The translations under genes and the position numbers were made by a program. Below are positions 7,373 through 14,901 of a DNA stretch of 23,367 nt, one piece after another. Origin of the DNA: Candidatus Avimonoglobus intestinipullorum (GTDB lineage Bacteria > Bacillota > Clostridia > UBA1381). Each line of letters opens with the position of its first letter. Position 1 is the first letter of the stretch. The stretch is from contig DVND01000133.1 of the NCBI GenBank assembly GCA_018714645.1, positions 1 through 23,367 on the forward strand, written 5' to 3'. Below the pieces are notes generated by a model. The model saw only the letters and a program-made list of their open reading frames with translations. It had not been told where the DNA came from and made no database searches.

Positions 7373-9037
7373 ATGTACAGTGACGTCATTAAAAAGGGCG
7401 TTGAAAAAACGCCGCACCGCTCCCTGCTAAAGGCGCTGGGGCTGACAGACGAAGAAATCCAACGCCCGCTGATCGGCGTTGTGAATGCAAAAAATGAGAT
7501 CGTTCCGGGGCACATGCACCTGGATAAGATTACGGAGGCCGTCAAGGCGGGCGTCCGCGTGGCGGGCGGCACCCCCATCGAATTCCCCGCCATCGGCGTC
7601 TGCGACGGGCTCGCCATGGGGCACGCCGGGATGAAATACTCCCTGGCGACACGGGAGCTGATTGCGGACAGCATTGAAGCCATGGCGCTGGCCCATGGGC
7701 TGGACGCGCTGGTGCTGATCCCCAGCTGTGACAAAATCGTGCCCGGCATGATGATGGCGGCGGCGCGTTTGAACAAGCCCGCCATCCTGGTCAGCGGCGG
7801 GCCGATGCTCTCGGTCAGCGTCAAGGGCCAGTTCCGGGACTATAATTCCGCCTATGAGGCCGTGGGCGCATATAAAGCGGGCACCATCGGCGATGCGGAA
7901 CTGCTGGAGCTGGAAAACAACGCCTGCCCCACCTGCGGCAGCTGCTCCGGCATGTTTACCGCCAATTCCATGAACTGCCTGAGCGAGGTGCTGGGCCTTG
8001 CCCTGCCCGGCAACGGCACCATCCCCGCCGTGTATTCGGAGCGCATCCGGTTGGCGAAAGAAACGGGCATGCAGATTATGAAACTCTTGGAACAAGACAT
8101 CAAGCCCTCGGACATCCTCACCAGCGACGCGTTCTACAATGCGTTACGGGTGGATATGGCGCTGGGCTGCTCCACCAATTCCATGCTGCACCTGCCGGCC
8201 ATCGCCCATGAGGCGCATGTGCCCCTGAGCCTGGAGATGGCGAACGACATTTCCAAGGTCACGCCGAATATCTGCCATCTGGCGCCCGCAGGTGCGCACC
8301 ATGTACAGGATCTGTACGCGGCTGGCGGCATTATGGCCGTGATGAACGAATTATCAAAAAAGGATTTAATCAAGCTGGACATGATCACCGTGACGGGGAA
8401 AACTGTCGGAGAGAACATCAACGGCCACCCCGTTCTGGACTACGATGTGATCCGCCCTGTCGGCAACCCCTACTCCGAAACGGGCGGTATCGCCGTGCTG
8501 AAGGGGAATCTGGCGGTGGACGGCTCCGTGGTCAAACGGAGTGCCGTGGCGCCGGAGATGCTCAAACACACCGGCCCCGCAAAGGTCTATGACAGCGAGG
8601 ACGACGCCATCGCCGCAATCTATGCGGGGGAAATCGTCAAGGGCGACGTGGTGGTCATCCGCTATGAAGGGCCGAAAGGCGGCCCGGGCATGCGGGAGAT
8701 GCTCTCCCCCACCTCCGCTATCTGCGGCATGGGGCTGGATAAGGACGTGGCGCTCATCACTGACGGGCGCTTCTCCGGCGCAACCCGCGGCGCGGCAATC
8801 GGGCATGTGTCGCCGGAGGCCATGGAGGGCGGGCCTATCGCTTTTATAAAAACCGGGGATATGATAGAAATTGATATTGACAACTGCATCCTGAACGTGC
8901 TGGTATCCGACAAAGAACTGGAACGGCGCAAAATAGGCTGGAAACCCAACGAACCGCGTATCAAGACCGGGTATCTGAAGCGGTACTCCAAGATGGTCTC
9001 CTCCGCGATGCAGGGCGCAGTCATGCTGGATGACTGA
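7373..9037 (+). CDS. ilvD: dihydroxy-acid dehydratase
   Basis: IlvD dehydrates 2,3-dihydroxy-isovalerate and 2,3-dihydroxy-3-methylvalerate to the keto acids of valine and isoleucine, and also feeds leucine and pantothenate synthesis. The 554-residue protein is full length. Iron-sulfur cysteines are visible in PSCDKIVPGM (Cys119) and CGSCSGMFTANSMNC (Cys191 region), and Cys77 in GVCDGLAMGH could serve as a further ligand. GRFSGATRG near the C-terminus is also typical. An AGAAAGGA ribosome binding site precedes the ATG. No other branched-chain synthesis gene (ilvB, ilvC, leuA) is nearby; it sits alone between cvpA and rho, although a branched-chain amino acid importer is encoded at 16-21 kb. 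Confidence 0.95.
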   Translation: MYSDVIKKGVEKTPHRSLLKALGLTDEEIQRPLIGVVNAKNEIVPGHMHLDKITEAVKAGVRVAGGTPIEFPAIGVCDGLAMGHAGMKYSLATRELIADSIEAMALAHGLDALVLIPSCDKIVPGMMMAAARLNKPAILVSGGPMLSVSVKGQFRDYNSAYEAVGAYKAGTIGDAELLELENNACPTCGSCSGMFTANSMNCLSEVLGLALPGNGTIPAVYSERIRLAKETGMQIMKLLEQDIKPSDILTSDAFYNALRVDMALGCSTNSMLHLPAIAHEAHVPLSLEMANDISKVTPNICHLAPAGAHHVQDLYAAGGIMAVMNELSKKDLIKLDMITVTGKTVGENINGHPVLDYDVIRPVGNPYSETGGIAVLKGNLAVDGSVVKRSAVAPEMLKHTGPAKVYDSEDDAIAAIYAGEIVKGDVVVIRYEGPKGGPGMREMLSPTSAICGMGLDKDVALITDGRFSGATRGAAIGHVSPEAMEGGPIAFIKTGDMIEIDIDNCILNVLVSDKELERRKIGWKPNEPRIKTGYLKRYSKMVSSAMQGAVMLDD

Positions 9038-9051
9038 GAAAAGAGGTATAT

Positions 9052-10356
9052 ATGCAAGACGGAATCGCACTGGAGCGAAAAACCCGTGAAGAATTGAAAC
9101 AGCTTGCAATGGGGCTGGGCATCCCAAAGGTGTCCGCCCTGAAAAAGGATGAAATTATCGCATTAATACGCCGGCACCGGGAAGAGGCGCAAAAACAGGC
9201 GCAGGCCGAAAAGCGCCCGGAACGTAAACGCCCCAGCGACGTGGTGGAGGTTTGCGGCGTGCTGGACGTGATGGCCGACGGCTTTGGCTTCCTGCGGTTT
9301 GAGAACTACCGCCCCAGCGACAGCGACGTATATGTGTCGCCCACGCAAATCCGGCGGTTCAACCTGAAAACCGGCGACGAAATCCGCGGCGACAGCCGCC
9401 CCTCCCAGGAGGAGGACAAATATTCGCCGCTGCTGTTCGTCAAATCCATTAACGGGGATCCCATTGACGTGGCGCTCAAACGGAAAAATTTTGAACGCCT
9501 GACGCCGATCTATCCCACGGAAAAGCTGACGCTGGACACGGGCAACAAAACCAAATATGCATCCCGGCTGCTGGATATCATCGCCCCCATCGGCAAAGGC
9601 CAGCGGGGCATGATTGTGGCGCCGCCAAAGGCGGGCAAAACCACGCTGATCAAGCAGATTGCCCAGTCTATTTCCAAAAACCACCCGGACGTGACGCTGA
9701 TCGTCCTGCTGATTGACGAACGGCCGGAGGAAGTGACGGACATGAAGCGTTCCATTGACGGCGACGTGATTTACTCCACCTTCGACCAGACGCCGGAAAA
9801 CCACACCAAGGTGGCGGAAATGGTCCTGGAGCGCGCCCAGCGGTTGGTGGAACAAAAAAAAGACGTGGTGATTTTGCTGGATTCCATCACCCGGCTGGCC
9901 CGCGCATACAACCTGACCGTGGCCCCCACCGGGCGCACGCTGTCCGGCGGGTTGGATCCGGACGCGCTCATCAAGCCAAAGAAATTCTTCGGCGCGGCGC
10001 GCAATATTGAGGAGGGCGGGAGCCTGACCATCCTTGCCACCGCGCTTGTTGAAACCGGCAGCCGCATGGACGATGTGATTTTCGAAGAATTTAAAGGTAC
10101 CGGCAACATGGAACTGAAGCTGGACCGCGGCTTGCAGGAAAAGCGGATTTTCCCGGCCATCGATATTTTAAAATCCGGGACGCGGCGGGAGGAAGACCTC
10201 CTGACCCCGGAAGAACGGGAGGCCTCCTGGGCCATCCGCCGGGAAATGCAGCGCCAATCCTCCATAGATACGATGGGGCTTTTGCTGCAATATTTAAAAA
10301 ATACAGAAAATAACCGCGACTTTATCCAAATGGTGCTGCGCAATTACGGCAAATAA
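9052..10356 (+). CDS. rho: transcription termination factor Rho
   Basis: Rho is the hexameric RNA-dependent ATPase that ends transcription of untranslated RNA. The 434-residue protein has an N-terminal Rho_N helical domain (about 10-42), a short basic linker, and an OB-fold RNA-binding domain (about 65-135, DGFGFLRF at 76-83). The ATPase domain has Walker A APPKAGKTT (190-198), Walker B VVILLDS (272-278) and the Q-loop region PTGRTLSGG (292-300). Unlike many high-GC or Bacteroidetes Rho proteins it carries no large insertion. It begins 14 bases after ilvD with an AGAGGT ribosome binding site and is the last gene of the run. Confidence 0.97.
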   Translation: MQDGIALERKTREELKQLAMGLGIPKVSALKKDEIIALIRRHREEAQKQAQAEKRPERKRPSDVVEVCGVLDVMADGFGFLRFENYRPSDSDVYVSPTQIRRFNLKTGDEIRGDSRPSQEEDKYSPLLFVKSINGDPIDVALKRKNFERLTPIYPTEKLTLDTGNKTKYASRLLDIIAPIGKGQRGMIVAPPKAGKTTLIKQIAQSISKNHPDVTLIVLLIDERPEEVTDMKRSIDGDVIYSTFDQTPENHTKVAEMVLERAQRLVEQKKDVVILLDSITRLARAYNLTVAPTGRTLSGGLDPDALIKPKKFFGAARNIEEGGSLTILATALVETGSRMDDVIFEEFKGTGNMELKLDRGLQEKRIFPAIDILKSGTRREEDLLTPEEREASWAIRREMQRQSSIDTMGLLLQYLKNTENNRDFIQMVLRNYGK

Positions 10357-10388
10357 AAAAACGGTATGGAATCCATACCGTTTTTTTT
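10355..10388. terminator. bidirectional terminator between rho and the SLH gene
   Basis: ACGGTATGG (10361-10369) and CCATACCGT (10373-10381) form a perfect 9-pair stem with a 3-base loop, flanked by runs of A on the left and T on the right. It can work in both directions and overlaps the stop codons of both converging genes. Confidence 0.9.
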
Positions 10389-11832
10389 ATTTGCCTAAGT
10401 ACGTAAAATGCATATAATCCCGCAGGCCGTCTGCGCCCCAGGCGTTGCCGCCCCACAAAAACCCGTATTTTGCAAAAGTCCTGACAACGATCCCATCCTC
10501 TTCAATGGAATAGGGGTCTTCGCCCGGCTTCCAATACTTGCCGGTGATGGCCGTACCGTCCGGCTGGCAATAATAATTTTCCTGATAATTGATATCAATA
10601 CAGGTTCCATAGCTGTGCTGTGAAACGCTTCCAAATGCCGTCGTCCGCCAGCTATAGCCGCCCACATCCTTGATTGGGAACTGGGACGGGTCGTTATAAA
10701 TTTCCGTGAAGATATTGACAACATCCTCCGCCAAATTCTCATTTACCGTCAAACTCCGGGTGGAGCTGACCTTCGTCCCGTCGGCCTTCAGCACCCATAC
10801 AGGCACTTCCACCGTTTTCATATGGGCCGAAGCCTCTTCCGCGGACGTGAAATACACGCCGCCCGGGAATACACGCTGCTCCTTGGCCGACAGCGCCTCC
10901 TGCGTCTGGGGGACGATCGTCGTCGCATTCTGCTCTTTATAAATAAAGTTTATCGGGTTGCTGAACACTTCAACGCCGTTTTCCAGCACCGTCCCGATGG
11001 TCACCGTATACTCCGTCCCGCTCACCAGCGTATCCGCCGGGATAGCGGCATTGGTTTTCTTTGTTTCCAGCACCTGCACCGGCTCGTACGTGTGATCCTT
11101 TAAAATCACCTTGTAGCTTACGGCCTGGTCAATGGGAATCCACTCCAGCTCCACATCCTCCGCGGTGACAAACCCATCATATACGGAAGTGCATTCCGGC
11201 GCGCTGTAAGAAATTTTGTTTTCAGCAAACTGCGAATATGTGCGGTCCATCAGGGAGATTGCCTGTTCACGGGTGGCGTACCCCAGCGGGTCCACCGAAC
11301 GGTCGTCCACACCGCAGATAATACCGTATTTCAGCGCAATCGCCAGTTCGATCCCGGCCCAGTCCGCCGTATCGCTGATATCGTCAAATTCCTGCGTCAA
11401 CGCGTCGATCTCTGACTTGAGCACCACGACGCTGACCTCCGCCGCCTTCAACGTATTGACCAGCATTTTCGACATCTCCTGCCGTGTGACAAAACCCTGG
11501 GGGTCAAACGTATCCTCCGTACGCCCGGAAACAATGCCGCGGTTATACGCCTGTACCACCGCCGTGTTTGTGCAGTCCACAAAGGGGGATTCCAGCTCCA
11601 CATCCACCAGGGGGTTGCTGGCAATCGTCCTATATAAATTCATAATCAATTCGCAGAATTCTTCCCTGGTGATATTCCCCTGCAAATTATTCTCCACAAT
11701 ATTGGAAGAAACCAGCCCCGAACGGCTCGCCATTTCAAAATTCGACGCCGCCCACTGGCTGAGGTCAGAAGCCTGCGCAGCGCTGGGCAGCACCAGCAAG
11801 CCGGCAGTGATTACACTGACTATCTTTTTCAT
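10387..11832 (-). CDS. secreted SLH-domain protein with C-terminal M15 peptidase domain
   Basis: The 481-residue protein starts with a signal peptide (MKKIVSVITA..., cleavage likely after AQA at 21). Three SLH domains follow (about 22-72, 84-130, 150-198), which attach proteins to secondary wall polymer. Next is a fibronectin-III-like stretch (about 208-298) and a C-terminal VanY/M15-type D,D- or L,D-peptidase domain. The zinc site is visible as HSYGTCID (His406, Asp413) and RDYMHF (Asp472, His475). It probably cuts peptidoglycan stem peptides at the cell surface. The ATG at 11832 is chosen because AAAGGG fits it at about 9 bases; ATGs 6 bases further upstream or more sit too close. It lies downstream of zur with its own promoter. 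Confidence 0.85.
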   Translation of the reverse strand: MKKIVSVITAGLLVLPSAAQASDLSQWAASNFEMASRSGLVSSNIVENNLQGNITREEFCELIMNLYRTIASNPLVDVELESPFVDCTNTAVVQAYNRGIVSGRTEDTFDPQGFVTRQEMSKMLVNTLKAAEVSVVVLKSEIDALTQEFDDISDTADWAGIELAIALKYGIICGVDDRSVDPLGYATREQAISLMDRTYSQFAENKISYSAPECTSVYDGFVTAEDVELEWIPIDQAVSYKVILKDHTYEPVQVLETKKTNAAIPADTLVSGTEYTVTIGTVLENGVEVFSNPINFIYKEQNATTIVPQTQEALSAKEQRVFPGGVYFTSAEEASAHMKTVEVPVWVLKADGTKVSSTRSLTVNENLAEDVVNIFTEIYNDPSQFPIKDVGGYSWRTTAFGSVSQHSYGTCIDINYQENYYCQPDGTAITGKYWKPGEDPYSIEEDGIVVRTFAKYGFLWGGNAWGADGLRDYMHFTYLGK

Positions 11833-11866
11833 GATCATACACCCTTTATTATTCGAATACTGTTGT

Positions 11867-11895
11867 ATTCTAACACATCCGACGTAAAACGTCAA
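11867..11895 (-). promoter_or_regulatory. promoter of the SLH-M15 gene
   Basis: On the minus strand TTGACG (11890-11895) and TAGAAT (11867-11872) are 17 bases apart, and the -10 is preceded by TGT (extended -10). The start codon lies 35 bases downstream. Confidence 0.75.
11881..11893. promoter_or_regulatory. inverted repeat overlapping the -35 box, candidate operator
   Basis: GACGT-AAA-ACGTC is a perfect 5-3-5 palindrome that shares bases with the -35 box of the SLH-M15 gene and runs into the spacer. Its position would suit a repressor. No binding protein is identified. Confidence 0.4.
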
Positions 11896-11937
11896 CGTTC
11901 ATCTTGTGAAGAATTTGTTACAAAATTGTGAACAGTT

Positions 11938-12318
11938 TTATTTCCCACATTTTGCGCAGTACCCATAAACCTCGATCTTATGCCCGGTGACGGTGAATCC
12001 CTCCAGTTCAGGATCCTGCAACGGGCAATGATGCAGGTAAATTTTTTCATGGCAGGACAGGCAAATGGCGTAGTGGGCGTGTTCACCGGAAACCAGTTCA
12101 TATACGCCGCGCCCATCCTTCGCCAGCGTCTGTTTTTCCACGGCGCCCAATTCGCAAAGCCGCTCCAAATTGCGGTACACGGTTGAAAGTGACATTTTTT
12201 CACATTTTTGTAATACTTCCTCGGCGGACAAGGGCTTGTCCGCCTGCTCCAGCGCCGCCACAATATCCAGGCGTTGGCGCGTTTTCTTAATGTGCATCTC
12301 GCCCAGCAAATCCCGCAT
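11938..12318 (-). CDS. zur: Fur-family zinc regulator, probably Zur
   Basis: The 126-residue protein has the Fur-type winged helix (about 1-75; recognition segment SLSTVYRNLERL at 43-54) and a C-terminal metal and dimer domain. Structural zinc cysteines are CLSC (Cys86, Cys89) and CAKC (Cys121, Cys124). Candidate sensory ligands are His80, His82, His96, His97 and His113. Family membership is certain. The assignment as Zur rather than Fur or PerR rests on being the last gene of a znuACB operon that carries a 7-1-7 palindrome in its promoter. A GGAGG ribosome binding site precedes the ATG, and the znuB stop lies 1 base upstream. With zinc bound it should repress its own operon. Confidence 0.85.
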   Translation of the reverse strand: MRDLLGEMHIKKTRQRLDIVAALEQADKPLSAEEVLQKCEKMSLSTVYRNLERLCELGAVEKQTLAKDGRGVYELVSGEHAHYAICLSCHEKIYLHHCPLQDPELEGFTVTGHKIEVYGYCAKCGK

Positions 12319-12319
12319 G

Positions 12320-13120
12320 CTACCGCCTCCCTTTGACAGCCATCATCACCAGCAATACCGCCACGCCCATCAGGACAATGGTCCCGCCCGGCTTTAAATC
12401 GAGATAATACGCCAGGATCAACCCCGCCAGCGTAAAAAACAGCGCAAACAGGATGGAAAACACAAACGCTTGCCGATAGCTTTTTGCCACCGTCAGCGCG
12501 CACGCTACGGGGATTACCATCAATGAAGAAATCATCAGCGCACCCACAGTCCTGGAGGCCACGGAAACCGTGATAGCCGTCAGCAGCATAAACACCACGT
12601 TCACCGCCTTCACCCGCACGCCGCCCAGCCGCGCCGCCTCCTCATCGAAGCTGATGAAAAAAAGATCCCTATATAATAGGACAGAAACCGCCAGCACCAC
12701 CACAGACAGCCCCACCGTCAGCGCCAACTCAAAATCCGACACCGCCACAATGGAGCCAAATAAAAAGCTGTTCAGGTTCGCGCCGGCCCCGGTAATGAAA
12801 CCGGAAAACACCGCCGTCAGGCCCACGCCCGCCGACAACACCACCGTTGTGGATATCTCGGCATATTTTCCAAAATATTTGCGCAGTCCTTCAATGCTCA
12901 GCACCGCCAGCAGCGAAAACACCACCGCTCCCAAAACGGGGTTCAGCCCAAATGCCAGCCCGAACGCAATCCCTGCCAGCGCCGTATGGGAAGTGGCGTC
13001 CCCAATCGCTGACAGGCGCTTCAATACAATCACCAGCCCGATACAGGGCGCAATGACCGAAATACAAACCGCTGTCAGCAGCGCCTTCTGCATAAATGCA
13101 TATGTAAAAATCCCCGGCAT
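12320..13120 (-). CDS. znuB: zinc ABC transporter permease
   Basis: This is a membrane permease of the ABC-3 metal family that carries zinc (or possibly manganese) into the cell with ZnuA and ZnuC. The 266-residue protein has about eight hydrophobic segments, and its SHTALAGIAFG segment (44-54) is typical of the family. The start ATG overlaps the znuC stop by one base (TGATG), and zur follows after one base. The metal is inferred mainly from the linked Zur-type regulator; sequence alone does not separate zinc from manganese permeases with confidence. Confidence 0.9.
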   Translation of the reverse strand: MPGIFTYAFMQKALLTAVCISVIAPCIGLVIVLKRLSAIGDATSHTALAGIAFGLAFGLNPVLGAVVFSLLAVLSIEGLRKYFGKYAEISTTVVLSAGVGLTAVFSGFITGAGANLNSFLFGSIVAVSDFELALTVGLSVVVLAVSVLLYRDLFFISFDEEAARLGGVRVKAVNVVFMLLTAITVSVASRTVGALMISSLMVIPVACALTVAKSYRQAFVFSILFALFFTLAGLILAYYLDLKPGGTIVLMGVAVLLVMMAVKGRR

Positions 13121-13794
13121 CAGTTGTTCACCTCTAATCGTGCCCTGCCATCCTCGGACAGGATCAAAATTTTATTTGCCACCGCCTTTAAGGCGTGGGT
13201 GTCGTGATTGGTCATGACCATAGTAATGCCCTGCCGGTTCAGATCTTGCAGCAGCGCCGTAATCGCCGTAACAGACCGGGCATCCACCCCCACCGTCGGT
13301 TCATCCAGAAACAGCAGCTCCGGCCGGTTCACCAGCGTCCGGGCGATAAATACGCGCTGCTGCTGCCCGCCGGACAGCTGCCCGATCATACGGTTTTTCA
13401 AATCTGAAATACCCACCGCCGCCAGCGCCCGCTCCACCCGCGTTTGCTGTTCTGCGGGCCTTCTGCCGAACAGCCGCAGGCCTGTATGGAGGTTTGCCGC
13501 CACCACTTCCTCCACCGTGGCGGGGAAGGCGCTGTTGAAGGAATTCGCCTTTTGAGATACGTACCCGATCTTTTCCAAATCCCGGAATTGCCGCCGATCC
13601 TGCCCGAACAGGGTGATGTTCCCGCTGTCATAAGGCAAAAGCCCCAGGATAATTTTCATCAATGTCGTTTTCCCTGTCCCGTTTTCACCAATGACGCCGA
13701 GGAAATCGCCCGCCTCCAAAGAGAAGCAGACGCGATCCAGCACCAGTTCCTTTTCATAGTGAAAACACAGATTTTCAACTTTTAAAAGCTCCAT
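13120..13794 (-). CDS. znuC: zinc ABC transporter ATP-binding protein
   Basis: This cytoplasmic ATPase energises metal uptake through ZnuB. The 224-residue protein has Walker A GENGTGKTT (36-44), Q-loop Gln81, signature LSGGQQQR (140-147), Walker B LLFLDEPT (160-167) and switch His197. Length is usual for metal ABC-3 systems. It starts 12 bases after the znuA stop and overlaps znuB by one base, so the three subunits are co-translated. Confidence 0.92.
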   Translation of the reverse strand: MELLKVENLCFHYEKELVLDRVCFSLEAGDFLGVIGENGTGKTTLMKIILGLLPYDSGNITLFGQDRRQFRDLEKIGYVSQKANSFNSAFPATVEEVVAANLHTGLRLFGRRPAEQQTRVERALAAVGISDLKNRMIGQLSGGQQQRVFIARTLVNRPELLFLDEPTVGVDARSVTAITALLQDLNRQGITMVMTNHDTHALKAVANKILILSEDGRARLEVNN

Positions 13795-13806
13795 ATTTTA
13801 CTCCAA

Positions 13807-14667
13807 TCATTGCAGGGCGGTGACCAAATTTTCCAGATTTTCTTCCATGACCGTAAAATACCCCCGCCCTTCTGCATCCCCCTCAAAGGGGCTCAGCGCC
13901 AACGCCTCTACGCCGGTCTCCTGTATCAGCGTATCCACGGCCTTGCTCTGCACCAGCTCTTCAAAAAATATATAATGAATATCGTTTGCCCGAATTAAAT
14001 CCACAATTTCCGCCAGCCGCGCTGGGGAGGCGTCGCTGTCCGCCGCCAAGCCTTCAATGGCCGTTTGCTGCAATCCATATGCATTGCACAGATACCCGTA
14101 CGCCGCATGGGATACGATGATATCCTTCCGCGGGCAGGCCGCCAATTGCTCCCGATAAGCGGCATCCAATTGCTCCAGCTGCGCCGTGCAGCCGGCAAGC
14201 CGCTCCCGATAGGCCGCTTCATTGGCGGGATCGGCCTGAACCAACGCGTCCGCAATTGCTTCCATCTGGATCCGCGCATTTGCCGGGTCCAGCCATACAT
14301 GCGGGTCAACGGCGCCATCAGCCGTCAGCTCCGGGACGTCTTTTGCCGCTTCCACCACAATCAAATCCTGATTTTCCAACGTCCCCAGCACTTGTTCACA
14401 CCAGCTCTCCATCCCTTTGCCGCTGTAGACAAAAACATCCGCCTGCTCCAGCTTTACGATATCCTCCGGCGACGGTTCCCAGTCATGGGGCTCCACGCCC
14501 ACCGGCACGAGATTTTCCACCGCCGCCGTATCGCCCGCGAGCTGTTTTGTAAAATCATACATGGCATAAAAGGATGTGTATACTGTCACCTTTCCGTCGT
14601 CCGTCCGCTCCGCCGGCGCACAGGCAGATACCAGCAAGACACTTAATATCATAAGAAGCTTTTTCAT
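13807..14667 (-). CDS. znuA: zinc ABC transporter substrate-binding lipoprotein
   Basis: This surface lipoprotein captures the metal ion and delivers it to ZnuB. The 286-residue protein has a lipoprotein signal with lipobox LVSAC and lipidated Cys16. Cluster A-I metal ligands are visible as EPHDWEP (His61), DPHVWLDP (His123) and VSHAAYGYL (His187), with an acidic fourth ligand expected near the C-terminus (SPFEGDAEG). The His-rich loop seen in many ZnuA proteins is absent. The ATG at 14667 is preferred over an in-frame TTG just before it because GAGGGGG spaces better. It is the first gene of the znuACB-zur operon and has its own promoter and operator. Confidence 0.92.
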   Translation of the reverse strand: MKKLLMILSVLLVSACAPAERTDDGKVTVYTSFYAMYDFTKQLAGDTAAVENLVPVGVEPHDWEPSPEDIVKLEQADVFVYSGKGMESWCEQVLGTLENQDLIVVEAAKDVPELTADGAVDPHVWLDPANARIQMEAIADALVQADPANEAAYRERLAGCTAQLEQLDAAYREQLAACPRKDIIVSHAAYGYLCNAYGLQQTAIEGLAADSDASPARLAEIVDLIRANDIHYIFFEELVQSKAVDTLIQETGVEALALSPFEGDAEGRGYFTVMEENLENLVTALQ

Positions 14668-14682
14668 CAAATCCCCCTCAGT

Positions 14683-14697
14683 TGCAAATGATTTGCA
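14683..14697. promoter_or_regulatory. probable Zur operator
   Basis: TGCAAAT-G-ATTTGCA is a perfect 7-1-7 palindrome, the architecture used by Fur-family repressors. It lies just downstream of the znuA -10, so a bound protein would block initiation. The zur gene is in the same operon. The half-site differs from the well-known Bacillus Zur box. Confidence 0.75.
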
Positions 14698-14706
14698 TTT
14701 AGAACC

Positions 14707-14735
14707 ATTTTACTCCCTTTTCCCGCCCATGTCAA
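14707..14735 (-). promoter_or_regulatory. promoter of the znuACB-zur operon
   Basis: On the minus strand TTGACA (14730-14735) and TAAAAT (14707-14712) are separated by 17 bases. The predicted start lies at or just before the palindrome at 14683-14697. Confidence 0.85.
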
Positions 14736-14751
14736 GCAAATCCGCCGCTGC

Positions 14752-14802
14752 ATTCACAATTTATTCATAAAAAAAATATATCTTTTTTACTTTTTATTCA
14801 TA
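14752..14802 (+). repeat. three helically phased ATTCAYA direct repeats upstream of htrA
   Basis: ATTCACA (14752-14758), ATTCATA (14763-14769) and ATTCATA (14796-14802) are spaced 11 and 33 bases apart, which is one and three helical turns. The last ends 4 bases before the htrA -35. This pattern suits a response regulator binding direct repeats to activate the promoter. Confidence 0.5.
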
Positions 14803-14805
14803 CGG

Positions 14806-14833
14806 ATGACAAATTCTTGTTGTACACTATAGT
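14806..14833 (+). promoter_or_regulatory. htrA promoter
   Basis: ATGACA (14806-14811) and TATAGT (14828-14833), each one base from consensus, are 16 bases apart. The leader to the htrA start is about 60 bases and shows no strong structure. Confidence 0.6.
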
Positions 14834-14901
14834 TAAATCAACAAGGAAGGCAACAGATAAGAAACTAATCTTTTAAATCATATTTAATGGAGGCGTTATT
14901 T

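Noticed and set aside
11892..12503. 203-codon minus-strand frame overlapping zur
   Set aside because: It is another frame of the zur and znuB sequence; zur has the GGAGG site and full Fur-family motifs.
14887..14901. Upstream ATG giving a 5-residue longer HtrA
   Set aside because: This ATG overlaps the GGAGG that serves the ATG at 14902, so it has no ribosome binding site of its own.
14668..14901. Possible riboswitch or small RNA in the znuA-htrA gap
   Set aside because: Promoters, the palindrome and the repeats account for the space, and no stable multi-helix fold is evident by eye.
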